Virus record (IMG/VR): IMGVR_UViG_3300042868_002993
Span: 1 to 40,839 of that record
Length of the DNA stretch: 40,839 bases
Strand: one strand, 5' to 3'
Source: a virus
Below the pieces are notes generated by a model. It had not been told where the DNA came from. It ran no database searches and worked only from the letters and a program-made list of their open reading frames with translations. Positions 19,652-29,416 of the stretch are shown piece by piece (positions within the stretch are counted from its first letter, which is position 1; each line of letters starts with the position of its first letter). A program made the position numbers and the translations under genes.

Positions 19652-21880
19652 TTATACGACAGTTCTGGCTATGAGCGTAATGATTCCGCCAAAGCCTGTG
19701 TAGTTACGATTAGCAGGGGTAGAGCGAGTGAAGGTAACTTGGTCAATAATGACTTCGGTTGGCTCTCCACCTTGGTTAAAGTCTTGAAGAATAACTGTTT
19801 GTCCGTTGGCTTCAATAGTTTCTAGTGCGTTTAAACGCTCTCTTGAATAGCCCTCGTAACCAATAATGTTACCTGTCTTATCTGTTTCTTTGTCATAACA
19901 GAACAATGGAATCTGTAACACACGAGCACGGGTAGGTGTTGGCAAAGCCTTAACAGCAATACCTACCACTACTGGACCAGTGGTTGCGCTAGTAGAGTTA
20001 CGGGTAAGATTAAGTTTAAACGATGCATCTGGTCCTGCTGTTGCATAAGCATCGCCTAAATCAATATCTGCAGCAGTGCTGATTCCTTCGTAAAGTGTTG
20101 CAATAACGGTGTCGGAAGTTGGACCAATTTTATAGATTTCAATATCACCACCTGCTAAATCATTGGTAGTACGAATACGAATACGCTTCCATGCTTTGTT
20201 CTCCATAGTGTCATAGCGGATACGAGCAGTACGGATTACTCCCGCTTCAACTAAATCTGTTGGATGTTGTAACCAAATACCTGAACCAGAAATTGCAAAA
20301 GCAACCTGATTATTATTACCTAAAATACGAACGGCGTTTACCGTACCAGTAACACCATTTGCATAGGCATCCGTTGCACGAGCGTACATACCACTGAAAG
20401 TGGCTTGATTATTTCCTATAAATGAAATTGGTTGACCAAGGTTAATGCGTGTAGTTCCAGAGTTAGAGTTTACTTGGTTAGTATTGCTTGCCCAGATATA
20501 AGAGTCACGCCCTTCAAAGTCATAGACACCGTTCTCATTATGAAATACCAATGGTCCATATTGCATGTCACCGTTTTGGTCTAGGGTTGCAATGCGAGCG
20601 CCCTTGTTTGTACCAACCATAATATATGTACCAAGGTAGGAGTAAAGAGATAAAACAACTTCACCTCGTGGCAATGTGGCAGCGGTAACAATAGTGCCTA
20701 GTGCACCAGTATTATCTACTGCTAATTTAAAAATACTAGAGTGTTCACCTGCATAGCCACCAAGGTAGATTGCATTAGTTCCTTCGGTAATAGCACTCCA
20801 ATCCCACAAAGCGGGCATAATAGTTGAACCATTAATAAGTGTTCCGCTTGTAGCGTTCATTGCTGGTTTAATGTCAACTGCTGCTCCGCTACCTTTACTA
20901 TTAAAAGTAAGTTGATAGGCTGAGTAAGTTCCATTAGTAAATCCAAACGCAGCAACAATACGGCTTTTAACATACTTAAGAGTTACATGGTCTGCCGTTA
21001 AGGAATCGTATGTATAATGTTTATGTGTTGTGCCGTCAGATAATTTAACATCATAGATGCCAGCGGTTGTAGCAACATACATAAATGTACCATCTGATGT
21101 AGTAGCAAGGATTGTTTCATTGTTAAATGATGAGAAATTAACTAAGGCTGTAGATGTGCCAGAACTTGTAATCTTATACATTGCAGTAACAGGGTTAAAT
21201 GTTATACTTGCTCCACTGGTTACGCTTCCAGTAGTGGCAGCGGAAATAGTTATACTACCTGTGGTAACCGTAGATACCGTTGTGCCAGAAGTAATACCAG
21301 TTGCGTTTGCTACATATCCAACAACTATGCCAGCAGTGCTGGCTACCGTAATAGTTGTAGCGCTTGTGGCTGCAGTTGCAGCAGCAGTTGTAGTAATAGC
21401 AGGTGCCATATCAGTGGCAACAAGAAAAGCAACACCAGCATCACTAGCGCCTGTATCTACCTTACATTTACCAGTAAAAGCCTGAACAAGTGTGGTCTTT
21501 CTAAGTAGGCTTATCTCACCTGGAGTCCAGACATCTATGCCGTGTGAATCACGATAGCGAAAACGAACTTCGGCATCGTTGCCTTCCATTGGCTCAGCAA
21601 ATAGAACACCCTCACCGTAGTGCCATGATGATTGTGAGCGTGTCCAATAGCCTGAGCCACCAAGGGTGTGCTCACCTGGGTCACGCATTTGGTCTACACG
21701 CTGAACACGGAACTCTGCAGTCTGTCGGCGGTAAGGGGTACTGTCTGTTACTGCCATAATAAATGGCAAGCCACCGATAGCCATGTCAAAGGCGTTACCG
21801 CTTAAATCATAGTATGTAGAAAGCCGACCAGATAAATCAATTATCGTGCGCTCGGATATATCGGGTGAACGACTAGCCAC
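19652..21880 (-). CDS. Large tail protein (nozzle/tip-like)
   Basis: A 742-residue late protein. GTG start at 21880 with AAGGAG upstream. The first 120 residues (SERTIIDLSGRLSTYYDLSG...) and the following blocks look like a beta-propeller or tail-nozzle protein. Residues about 163-233 are a Thr/Val/Gly-rich beta module (ITVASTAGIVVGYVA) that resembles an insert in the major capsid protein. The C-terminal half is beta-rich. It may be the gp12-like tail nozzle of short-tailed phages; that name is inference from size and order. Confidence 0.6.
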   Translation of the reverse strand: MASRSPDISERTIIDLSGRLSTYYDLSGNAFDMAIGGLPFIMAVTDSTPYRRQTAEFRVQRVDQMRDPGEHTLGGSGYWTRSQSSWHYGEGVLFAEPMEGNDAEVRFRYRDSHGIDVWTPGEISLLRKTTLVQAFTGKCKVDTGASDAGVAFLVATDMAPAITTTAAATAATSATTITVASTAGIVVGYVANATGITSGTTVSTVTTGSITISAATTGSVTSGASITFNPVTAMYKITSSGTSTALVNFSSFNNETILATTSDGTFMYVATTAGIYDVKLSDGTTHKHYTYDSLTADHVTLKYVKSRIVAAFGFTNGTYSAYQLTFNSKGSGAAVDIKPAMNATSGTLINGSTIMPALWDWSAITEGTNAIYLGGYAGEHSSIFKLAVDNTGALGTIVTAATLPRGEVVLSLYSYLGTYIMVGTNKGARIATLDQNGDMQYGPLVFHNENGVYDFEGRDSYIWASNTNQVNSNSGTTRINLGQPISFIGNNQATFSGMYARATDAYANGVTGTVNAVRILGNNNQVAFAISGSGIWLQHPTDLVEAGVIRTARIRYDTMENKAWKRIRIRTTNDLAGGDIEIYKIGPTSDTVIATLYEGISTAADIDLGDAYATAGPDASFKLNLTRNSTSATTGPVVVGIAVKALPTPTRARVLQIPLFCYDKETDKTGNIIGYEGYSRERLNALETIEANGQTVILQDFNQGGEPTEVIIDQVTFTRSTPANRNYTGFGGIITLIARTVV

Positions 21881-21903
21881 TGTATCTCCTTAGGTATTAA
21901 GAC

Positions 21904-21939
21904 ATAAAATTATGAGCAGTTTAAACTCATACTCAGGAG
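21904..21939 (-). repeat. Late-operon intercistronic element, copy 2
   Basis: The partner of 1391-1425: 19 identical bases, then a variable part and CTCAGGAG. It lies in the 72-bp gap upstream of the 742-residue tail gene. The coding strand reads CTGCTCATAATTTTAT, with a -10-like CATAAT. Confidence 0.5.
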
Positions 21940-21952
21940 TTAGTATTGTTTG

Positions 21953-22207
21953 TTATTCTGTTGGAGTTTCCTCAACAACAGGTTCTTCTTCAATCACGGG
22001 TGGCACTAGGAGTTCTACGATAAACGCATCAATCCACGCTGTTGCAGCATCTTTGTCAGCCCATGCTGTGCCATCTGGATGGTTTGGTTGATATAGAAAT
22101 GGCTTGTTTTCTTCGTTTGGATTTGTTGTATCCCATACACGAATAGCAAGCGCATCATCTATTTCATAAATGTATCTTTGTTCACTCAAGGTTTTATTCC
22201 TTCCCAT
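21953..22207 (-). CDS. Small acidic late protein
   Basis: An 84-residue acidic protein (MGRNKTLSEQRYIYEIDDAL...) with a compact N-terminal domain and a Pro/Glu-rich disordered tail (PPVIEEEPVVEETPTE). Overlaps the glycosyltransferase end by 22 bases. Possibly a tail-fibre chaperone or accessory, by position only. Confidence 0.65.
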   Translation of the reverse strand: MGRNKTLSEQRYIYEIDDALAIRVWDTTNPNEENKPFLYQPNHPDGTAWADKDAATAWIDAFIVELLVPPVIEEEPVVEETPTE

Positions 22208-22863
22208 GTTAACTTCATCATTTTGTGGTGCTGAACACGAACCGTAGGGTCAAACCAAACATCAAACCCTAAATTATTAACACGCTCACACCATGCAATA
22301 TCTTCCCCCATAATTGGAAAAGTATATTCTTCACCAGTTTCTGCATCTTTCATTGTTACTTCAACTGATTGAAACCAAGGTCGTGTTAATTTTTCAAACA
22401 CTCCCTGCTTAACAGCAATAAATCCAAATCCAACGCCATGCACTTTTATTGGGTCTGTCATTTTAATTACTTGGTCATGCTTTAATGGACCACCCAATTT
22501 TTCAGGGTATGCAGTAACATCACCATTGGCTAGTAGATAAGCACCAGATACAATGTCTTTGTCAGATTCATATAGTTTCATAAAATCTGCTGCAGACCAC
22601 GCAATATCAGAATCAATCCATATAAGTTTATCGTAAGTAATCTCACCCTTAAATGGTCTTGTGTCTAATATATTATTTTCTCTGCCACCATTAACAGTAA
22701 TTTCTCTAGCATCTCCAACATGTGATGCGTAATGATTAGAGAAAGCGTAGGTAATACCTTTACTAGAAAGTTCCTGCACGGTTTCTAATAGGGAGTACAC
22801 ATAGGCACTCATTAAAGAGTGCCCTGGTGTACATATAACTACATTTACATGTTGTTGGGTCAT
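22186..22863 (-). CDS. GT-A-fold glycosyltransferase (late-operon copy)
   Basis: A 225-residue glycosyltransferase: the DxD motif is in KLIWIDSDIAW (about 78-88), and PIMGEDIAWCERVNNLGFDV is the late catalytic block. It resembles the protein at 13697-14431 in both motifs and spacing. Directly downstream of the 1,010-residue putative receptor-binding protein, so it may glycosylate virion fibres, or alter host glycans. The start overlaps the previous stop. Confidence 0.75.
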   Translation of the reverse strand: MTQQHVNVVICTPGHSLMSAYVYSLLETVQELSSKGITYAFSNHYASHVGDAREITVNGGRENNILDTRPFKGEITYDKLIWIDSDIAWSAADFMKLYESDKDIVSGAYLLANGDVTAYPEKLGGPLKHDQVIKMTDPIKVHGVGFGFIAVKQGVFEKLTRPWFQSVEVTMKDAETGEEYTFPIMGEDIAWCERVNNLGFDVWFDPTVRVQHHKMMKLTWEGIKP

Positions 22864-25800
22864 GCTAAAGCACTAAATGTAGTTTGATAGAATTGATAAG
22901 CCGAAGGCGAATCAACCTTAATTGTTTTCCAAACTATTCCATCACCTGTAATCACAAAATCTCCATTTCCAAATGGTTGTATATCATAGTAAGAACTAAC
23001 CAAATAACTACTTGGTATAGTTCTTGTAGTCCATGTTACACCATCGGTAGAGATTGCGAGGGTTCCTATTGTGTTAACGGCTGCAAATATTCCATTTGAA
23101 TAAGTTACGCCACGAATATCTGCCGTAGAATTAAATGGTGATGATACTCTAGCCCATCCAGTTTGACCTGGTGCCCAACGAGCAATAGTGTTATTGTTGC
23201 CAACGGCTATTAATATATTATCACCACCTGTAGCAGCATAAAAAGTGGTGTTAGAGCATCCTGGGACTTGGGTATAGTCAATTTTATCTGAGATAGATGA
23301 AATTATACCTAGATAACCCTCATTACAACATGAGATAACTCTTGAATCAGCACCAGTTGCAGCACCAATTCCATATGTTACTCCAGTTGTAGTAATACTA
23401 CTAGTTTTTGCGGTTAGAGTAGTCCAACTTGTTCCGTTGGTATTACCATAATAAAATACACCGCTAGATGCTGCAGAAGTAGTAGCAGCAGAAAAGAAGT
23501 TTCCATTTTTGAAAACAAGTTTATGTGCAGTTCCAGCAGCAGGTGCAGCACCCGTAGTTGAAAAACTAATACCGTTTGTTGAACTAAACATTGTTGCACC
23601 ACCACCGTAGTTGGCTACAAAAATTCTATTATCTGGGTTGTAAGCAACACCTCCACCAGTTGAAGTTCCAATATTAAATGTTGTTTTACTATTTGTAGAT
23701 GTATTAACTGTAGTAATTTCTCCATTAAAAGGAGTAACAATAATATTATTTCCTACTGCAGATTGAATTGCAGTCGCTTGTGTATTTTTTGCTACCCAAG
23801 TACTTCCAGTAAAATCTGTTCCATATATAGGATACCTATAATTACCTACTCCTATATAACCTGATGCATTATCAGATATATCAGATAATGTATAATTCGC
23901 ATCAATTCCATATGTTGCAGTTGTTAATAAATCCTGATTAGCCCAAGAAGCAATAGTCGCTGATGTTGTAGCCGCTATAAAAGGAGCAGTAGAACTATTA
24001 TAACCCCATACAACAAGTGTAGTTCCAAACATTTTGTAGTTACTAATAGACCAACCACCATCAGAAAGTGATGTTCCATTAGTCCAAGTTAAACCATCTG
24101 TTGAATATGCCATAGTACGGGCATTTGTAGTACTTCTAGCAACATAATTAGTTCCATTGTAAAATACTTGATTATCAATATTACCTGATGTATATGAAAC
24201 AGCAGTTGGGTCCCAAGTAATACCATCAGTAGATGAATAACGCTTACCATTACCAAAGGCATAATATGTTGCACCAATAAGGTTAACACTATAAAGTGAT
24301 TCATTATAAAATGGTGAAATACTATTACGAACATCAAAAGTAATTCCATCTGTTGATAATGTAAGAATACCAGAGTTTCCACCAGCCCAAAGTTTATCTG
24401 TTCCATTGCTTACTAACATTAATATGTTAGCACTAGGCATTGAGTTTGTTTGAGTTGCTGCTGTCCATGTAACAGCGTCAGTTGATGTGCGAATTGTTCC
24501 AGAAGCACCTGTTGCAACCCATCTTGTATTATGGTATTTAACTGCCAATAAAATAGATGAAGTTCCAGATGTTTGTGCAGTCCATGTAGTACCATCAGTA
24601 GAGGTTGTTGTTCTACCACCAGCACCAACGGCAACAAATATTCCATTACCATAAGCAACTGCGTTAATATTAGATGAACCAAATTGAGAAGTTCTTGCAG
24701 TCCATGTGGTTGCATCTGTTGAAGATGTAAGAGTTCCAGCGTTACCTACTGCGACATAAGCACCACCACCATAGGCAACTGCGTTAATCTGGGTTGACCC
24801 AAAGTTAGAAGTTCTTGTAGTCCAAGTAGTAGCATCGGTTGATGTTCTTAATTGACCACTCTCACCTACGGCAACATAAATACCATTACCGTATTCAAGT
24901 CCTCTTATATTAGTTGAGCCAAAGCCAGAAGTTTTAAGTGTCCAAACATTTCCATCAGTTGATGTTGATAAATTGCCAGTTTGTCCAGCAGTAACAAATA
25001 TTCCATTACCAAATGTTGCAGCAAAAACAGTAGTACCCCAACCAGGATTACGGTATGACCATGCTTCTGTAGTAGTTAATAAACCTAAATTTCCACTATC
25101 AGAACCAACAATAAATGTATTATTACCAAACGCTCCACTTCTAATAATGCTACTTGTAATGAACATGCCAGTAAGATGTTGCCATGTAGTACCATTTGTA
25201 GATACTGAGTAATGACCACGACCACCAAGAGCATAATAATAATTGTTGCTTAACTGTCCTGCACGAGAAAGCCCTGGTTCAGCCTTGGATGTTCCACCAG
25301 TACCTAAAAATCCACCACCAATATCTTTGTTAGTCCAAGTAACAGTATCTGTTGATGTATGTACTGAACCAGCACCAACTACTGTCCAATTACCAACAGT
25401 TGAGTTGTACCAAACATTTTGCCCCTCACTACTCATATAACCATTAGTGGTTGCAACGGTCCAAGAATATGCATCTGTTGATGTTTCTATTCCATTATCT
25501 TCAGCAGTTGCTACTACATATTTTCCATTATCATATGCAATACCTTTACCATTACCAGTTTGTAATACGCTAAAATATTTTGTTCCAGTAGTAGTATTAG
25601 GCAATACACCTTGAGGGGTAAATGTTAAGTCAGAAACAGTATTATTTAAAGTAATATATTTTCTTCCACCATTTGGTATGGTTAAAGATTGATTATCTGT
25701 AGTTGTTGAAACAACATAATTATTAACGGTTGACCCTAGTGAATCAACACCTACCACATAAGTTCCAGCAGCAATAGGAGTTGTGTATGTATAAGTTCCG

Positions 25801-25892
25801 TTCGTAGATTTACCATCAAATAAAGCAGTTGTAGCGCCATATGGTAATGCAGTGGCGGAACTGCTTGCTGCAGGAAATACTGAAATACCCAT
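22860..25892 (-). CDS. Tail fibre/adhesin with many BNR-like repeats
   Basis: A 1,010-residue beta-repeat protein. Units of about 35-45 residues carry the pattern [A/V]YGNGI[F/Y]VAVG followed by TSTD[G/A]xTWTxRTS, the Asp-box-like signature of BNR/sialidase or Ycf48-type propellers. Repeats are most regular at about residues 260-480. The last 40 residues differ and may be a trimer or capping end. Its position beside another fibre gene suggests a receptor-binding fibre. No catalytic residues of a sialidase are evident, so binding rather than cleavage is likely. Confidence 0.7.
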   Translation of the reverse strand: MGISVFPAASSSATALPYGATTALFDGKSTNGTYTYTTPIAAGTYVVGVDSLGSTVNNYVVSTTTDNQSLTIPNGGRKYITLNNTVSDLTFTPQGVLPNTTTGTKYFSVLQTGNGKGIAYDNGKYVVATAEDNGIETSTDAYSWTVATTNGYMSSEGQNVWYNSTVGNWTVVGAGSVHTSTDTVTWTNKDIGGGFLGTGGTSKAEPGLSRAGQLSNNYYYALGGRGHYSVSTNGTTWQHLTGMFITSSIIRSGAFGNNTFIVGSDSGNLGLLTTTEAWSYRNPGWGTTVFAATFGNGIFVTAGQTGNLSTSTDGNVWTLKTSGFGSTNIRGLEYGNGIYVAVGESGQLRTSTDATTWTTRTSNFGSTQINAVAYGGGAYVAVGNAGTLTSSTDATTWTARTSQFGSSNINAVAYGNGIFVAVGAGGRTTTSTDGTTWTAQTSGTSSILLAVKYHNTRWVATGASGTIRTSTDAVTWTAATQTNSMPSANILMLVSNGTDKLWAGGNSGILTLSTDGITFDVRNSISPFYNESLYSVNLIGATYYAFGNGKRYSSTDGITWDPTAVSYTSGNIDNQVFYNGTNYVARSTTNARTMAYSTDGLTWTNGTSLSDGGWSISNYKMFGTTLVVWGYNSSTAPFIAATTSATIASWANQDLLTTATYGIDANYTLSDISDNASGYIGVGNYRYPIYGTDFTGSTWVAKNTQATAIQSAVGNNIIVTPFNGEITTVNTSTNSKTTFNIGTSTGGGVAYNPDNRIFVANYGGGATMFSSTNGISFSTTGAAPAAGTAHKLVFKNGNFFSAATTSAASSGVFYYGNTNGTSWTTLTAKTSSITTTGVTYGIGAATGADSRVISCCNEGYLGIISSISDKIDYTQVPGCSNTTFYAATGGDNILIAVGNNNTIARWAPGQTGWARVSSPFNSTADIRGVTYSNGIFAAVNTIGTLAISTDGVTWTTRTIPSSYLVSSYYDIQPFGNGDFVITGDGIVWKTIKVDSPSAYQFYQTTFSALA

Positions 25893-26194
25893 TACGCTAT
25901 CTCCACTCCGCTAATGTGAAAATCAACTGATGTTGATGATGCACTACCAGCAATTATTTGTGTTGCAGGAACCACTTGCTTAAGGTCAAAGAAAACAGAT
26001 GAGTTAGCAGCAATAGACACACTGCCAATTAGGTCAATGGCATTGATAGTCATTGATGCTGTTACTGCAGCCGTTGTTGGGTTGCAAATAACTATGTTAG
26101 TTACTACCGCCGTTGTTCCAGCGGGAGTTGTATATAGGGTTGTTGATGTAGTCGCTGCCGATGTACGAGCAAGGACTTTTGTTACAGTAGCCAT
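25892..26194 (-). CDS. Small Thr/Ala/Val-rich tail protein
   Basis: A 100-residue beta-rich protein (VLARTSAATTSTTLYTTPAG, VVTNIVICNPTTAAV) of the type often found beside tail-fibre genes, perhaps a fibre-base or decoration domain. Its stop overlaps the start of the 1,010-residue gene by one base. Confidence 0.65.
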   Translation of the reverse strand: MATVTKVLARTSAATTSTTLYTTPAGTTAVVTNIVICNPTTAAVTASMTINAIDLIGSVSIAANSSVFFDLKQVVPATQIIAGSASSTSVDFHISGVEIA

Positions 26195-26209
26195 TAGTTA
26201 CTACCTTTC

Positions 26210-27781
26210 TTAGAATACGCCCATTATGGCGTTGATTTTTGTTTCGTCTGTATAAGAATTAGCGATGCCAAGCGTTACATCGCCAGAGGTTCCACCGCCT
26301 GTTAAACCAGTGCCAGCGGTAACTCCAGTAATGTCGCCAGGGTTTGGGGCTGCCCACTCTAAGCCAGTAGCGGTTGCGCTATTAACTGAAAGAACATAAC
26401 CATTGGTTGAGGCAACAGTTAAGGCTGATGGAGTAGAGGCTCCAGTTGCAGATACAAGGGTACCTTTTGCAGTCCAAAGGGCTTTGTCTACGAAGTTAGA
26501 TGTATCAGGTGCTACTAATTGCCAAACACTACCTGAGTAAACTTTCATAGCAGAAAGCACTGTGTTGTAATACAAAGCACCAGTTAATAGTGGGTTGCCA
26601 TCGTTATCTACTGTTGGGTCAGATGACTTATTACCTAAGTATCTGTCATCAAACTCGTCATAGATAGTAGCAGCACTAGATGCAGATGTTGCAGCAGATG
26701 CAGCACTTGTTGCTGCAGCAGTTTGACTTGCTGCAGCAGATGTAGCCGAAGTAGCAGCAGCAGTGGCGCTGGCTGCAGCGCTTGTGGCGCTAGTAGTAGC
26801 AGCCGTAGCAGAAGCAGCAGCGGATGTAGCGCTGGTAGTCGCAGCAGTTGCACTAACAGCAGCACTGGTTGCACTTGTAGCAGCAGCACTTGCTGATGAA
26901 GCAGATGAGGTAGCACTAGCATCAGCAGAAGTTGCACTCGTGGCTGCAGCACTAGCAGAGTTTGCTGCACTTGTTGCAGAGGCTGCGATTGTAGCCACAG
27001 AAGCAGCAGCGGTAGTTGCACTAGCAGCAGCGCTTGTAGCGCTAGTTGCTGCACTTGTTGCGCTGGTTGCTGCTGCAGTAGCAGAGGCTGCAGCACTTGT
27101 TGCTGAGGTTGCAGCAGCAGAAGCGCTAGTTGCAGATGATGCAGCAGATGCTTCTTGTAGAACAAGAATTGCATCTACATAAGATTTAGGTGCAGCAGAT
27201 GAACTAGACATACCAGCAGATGAAAGACCTGTGATTGTTCCAGCACCACTAACAACAATGGCTGCTGTTGAAGTTACCGTACCTGTAAGAGTTGCACCGT
27301 TAATAGTTGGAGTTGTAAGAGTTTTGCGAGTAAGGGTTACTAATTGGTCTGAACCAACTATTGAACCATCGCCTGATACGAGTCCATGCACATGTGTTTG
27401 TCCAGCGTTAGAAAGAATAGCAGTATCTGCATCGTAGCCACGGGCTGCAATGTGAGTTTGTTCTTCTCTAAAATCACGACCAGATACACCATGGCGTACG
27501 GATGTACCAGCAGTATGAGAAACCGCAAGGGTTGAGTCTTGACCACGGACAACTTGAAGTGTTGTTCCAACCACAGATATACAAGTAACAACTTCTTCTT
27601 TGTTGGTATCTGGTGCAAAAATTAATGTAAATGGAACAGCAGGGTAACCACTAACAGATACAACAGAAACGCTTGTGGTTGTATCACCAGTTGCTGCTGA
27701 TGAAATAGAGTTAACGAGCGTTGTTTCAATTGCCGTGGCGGAAAAATTCCGCTTGAGTACGCCTGGGTCGCCTGCTGCCAT
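26210..27781 (-). CDS. Tail fibre with long Ala/Ser/Thr repeat shaft
   Basis: A 523-residue fibre-like protein. Residues 1-110 form an anchor domain (FREEQTHIAARG) that likely joins the tail. Residues about 205-375 are near-periodic [S/T]A[A/T]SAA heptads, a trimeric coiled or extended shaft. The C-terminus has a beta-rich part ending TAGTGLTGGGTSGDVTLGI, common in phage fibres. It lies downstream of the connector gene, and the 1,010-residue protein follows it. Confidence 0.75.
   Translation of the reverse strand: MAAGDPGVLKRNFSATAIETTLVNSISSAATGDTTTSVSVVSVSGYPAVPFTLIFAPDTNKEEVVTCISVVGTTLQVVRGQDSTLAVSHTAGTSVRHGVSGRDFREEQTHIAARGYDADTAILSNAGQTHVHGLVSGDGSIVGSDQLVTLTRKTLTTPTINGATLTGTVTSTAAIVVSGAGTITGLSSAGMSSSSAAPKSYVDAILVLQEASAASSATSASAAATSATSAAASATAAATSATSAATSATSAAASATTAAASVATIAASATSAANSASAAATSATSADASATSSASSASAAATSATSAAVSATAATTSATSAAASATAATTSATSAAASATAAATSATSAAASQTAAATSAASAATSASSAATIYDEFDDRYLGNKSSDPTVDNDGNPLLTGALYYNTVLSAMKVYSGSVWQLVAPDTSNFVDKALWTAKGTLVSATGASTPSALTVASTNGYVLSVNSATATGLEWAAPNPGDITGVTAGTGLTGGGTSGDVTLGIANSYTDETKINAIMGVF
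26650..27160 (-). repeat. Imperfect GCN/short-period repeat tract inside the fibre gene
   Basis: About 500 bp dominated by GCA/GCT/AGT/ACT codons that encode the Ala/Ser/Thr shaft. Similar units recur many times, and all six frames stay largely open. The plus-strand frame at 26763-27182 is an artefact of this. The tract could change length by slippage or recombination. Confidence 0.75.
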
Positions 27782-27793
27782 GGTGGGGTTACC

Positions 27794-28717
27794 TTATCTC
27801 TGATAGTGTGAACGAATAGGGAATTGACGGCGTTGGTTCTCCGCTACTTCCTTAAGACGAGTGTTGTAAATATTGAACAAGAAGCGTGATGCGTTTTCAC
27901 CACTTCGTGCTCCACGCTGGTTATCAAGCACATCTGCTTCTGCAGATAATGCGCCAAGGCGTGATGGGTCTAGGAAAGAAATCATACGAAATGCTGCGCC
28001 ATAGATAACTACATCTTCTGAGTAGTCAGGCATGCCAGTTACTGTTGAGTATTCTTGTGTAACTGATGGTAATTGTGTAATGTCAAAAAGTGTTGGGCGT
28101 TTTGAGTAAGCCACATTGACAATACGACCTGGAACTACTGCTGAGTAGATACCAAGGGTATGTCCAAAGGCACCGCCTGTGCCGTACTGTGCTGGGTTTG
28201 CTGTTCTATCTAATTGCCATGCACGCACTGGTAACCACTCTTGAGATGGACCAATGACATGGTGAGTTACAGACAAGATATTCTGTATTACATCAGGAAC
28301 ATCATAAGTTGTACGAGCAGCAATAAATGAAAATTGATATTGACCAACGGCAAATACATCTGGATACATTGCATTAAGTGTGTCGTTAATAGCACGCTTA
28401 ATTTCAAAGCGTGGAAATAATGGGGATACTATTACTTTAGATGAATTATCATGCGTTGTTGCAATGGTGCCACGCTGCCCACGACCCCACGGTGCAAGGG
28501 TAAGGGTATTGTCAATGTTATTTGTAGAGGTAACATACATAACTTCATCGCCAATTTGAATAAAACCACGGCTTACAACATTAGAATCATAAACAGAAAT
28601 AGTTGTTTGGGTTGTAGTTGTTATAGCGCCAGTTAACCATGTAGTTGATTCCATGTTTAAACTGTAGCCATGTAAAAGTGTATCTACACGGTCAGTAAGT
28701 TGTTCAAGAGTGCTCAC
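27794..28717 (-). CDS. Head-to-tail connector/adaptor-like structural protein
   Basis: A 307-residue protein. It starts STLEQLTDRVDTLLHGY and goes on with GFIQIGDEVMYVT...APWGRGQRGT, then RFEIKRAINDTLNAMYP. This pattern is common in environmental phage structural proteins placed after the capsid genes. It may be the adaptor or tail-tube (gp11-like) protein. The stop of the 91-residue upstream gene overlaps its start. Confidence 0.6.
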   Translation of the reverse strand: MSTLEQLTDRVDTLLHGYSLNMESTTWLTGAITTTTQTTISVYDSNVVSRGFIQIGDEVMYVTSTNNIDNTLTLAPWGRGQRGTIATTHDNSSKVIVSPLFPRFEIKRAINDTLNAMYPDVFAVGQYQFSFIAARTTYDVPDVIQNILSVTHHVIGPSQEWLPVRAWQLDRTANPAQYGTGGAFGHTLGIYSAVVPGRIVNVAYSKRPTLFDITQLPSVTQEYSTVTGMPDYSEDVVIYGAAFRMISFLDPSRLGALSAEADVLDNQRGARSGENASRFLFNIYNTRLKEVAENQRRQFPIRSHYQR

Positions 28718-28989
28718 AGGTCTATGCTCCTTAAGGCTGATACCGCCGACTTGCCTGTTGTACCAGCAAGTTCATTACATACTGAGTTTAAACCTTTGTA
28801 GTTATTTGGTTGACGAGATGAACTAGCCTTGTAGTTCAGCGCTCCTAATAAATCTTTACCAGTAGTGCCAGCCCATTTATTGGCTGCACCTGGTGCATCT
28901 AGGAAAAGAGTGCGGTTTGGATATGTGCCAGAATTGGCAAGTCTATTTAACTCAGCAACGAGTGTGGAGCCTGCATAACCTGTAGCCAT
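28714..28989 (-). CDS. Small structural-region protein
   Basis: A 91-residue protein with a duplicated pattern: WAGTTGKDLLGALN and LAGTTGKSAVSALRS are two copies of a short helical unit. Small proteins like this lie between capsid and connector genes in related-looking phages. Function unknown; a neck or virion accessory is possible. Confidence 0.65.
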   Translation of the reverse strand: MATGYAGSTLVAELNRLANSGTYPNRTLFLDAPGAANKWAGTTGKDLLGALNYKASSSRQPNNYKGLNSVCNELAGTTGKSAVSALRSIDL

Positions 28990-28991
28990 AA

Positions 28992-29153
28992 TTACTTGCC
29001 TTTCTTTTGTGCTGCTCTCATGTTGTCCACAAGATTGGGATACTTTCTGCCAGCCTTTTTAGCAGCAGCCTTGGCTGATGCTTTAGCAGTAGGTGAAAGC
29101 GGTGTTGATTTTTTCTTAGGGTTGGGTTTATCCCATACTTCTTTTTTAGCCAT
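28992..29153 (-). CDS. 53-residue Lys/Ala-rich basic protein
   Basis: MAKKEVWDKPNPKKKSTPLS... with an AKASAKAAAKKAGRKYP stretch and a final helix. The composition is histone-like, so DNA condensation or packaging is possible. The ATG overlaps the previous stop (TAATG). Confidence 0.7.
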   Translation of the reverse strand: MAKKEVWDKPNPKKKSTPLSPTAKASAKAAAKKAGRKYPNLVDNMRAAQKKGK

Positions 29154-29410
29154 TACCATTTCACCTTATCTGCCCAATACGCTGCACTCATTTTGCCTTT
29201 GGCAATGTTTGTAGCGTGACGAGCCTTAAACGATTTTTGTCTTGCTGTTGGAGTCTTATCTCCACTAACACCCTGTTGACCAAAGCGAATAGTTTTAACC
29301 TGGTCACCAGACTTTGCCACAACTACATGTGACTTTGTTGGATGGCTCGGTGTGCGCTTAGGCTTATTAAAACCCGACACTCCTGCTCGCTTTAGTCTTG
29401 GGTCTGACAT
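29153..29410 (-). CDS. Small conserved-type basic protein
   Basis: An 85-residue basic protein (LKRAGVSGFNKPKRTPSHPT, KTIRFGQQG, KARHATNIAKGKMSAAYWAD). I recall very similar short proteins in many aquatic phages, where KRTPxHPxKSHxV and AYWADKVKW are conserved, with no proven role. The strong conservation and basic charge suggest nucleic-acid binding or a capsid-associated job. Confidence 0.75.
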   Translation of the reverse strand: MSDPRLKRAGVSGFNKPKRTPSHPTKSHVVVAKSGDQVKTIRFGQQGVSGDKTPTARQKSFKARHATNIAKGKMSAAYWADKVKW

Positions 29411-29416
29411 TTGTTT

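Noticed and set aside
26763-27182. Plus-strand frame of 139 codons (Ala/Val-rich)
   Set aside because: The GC-rich triplet repeat of the fibre shaft keeps all frames open; this is a shadow.
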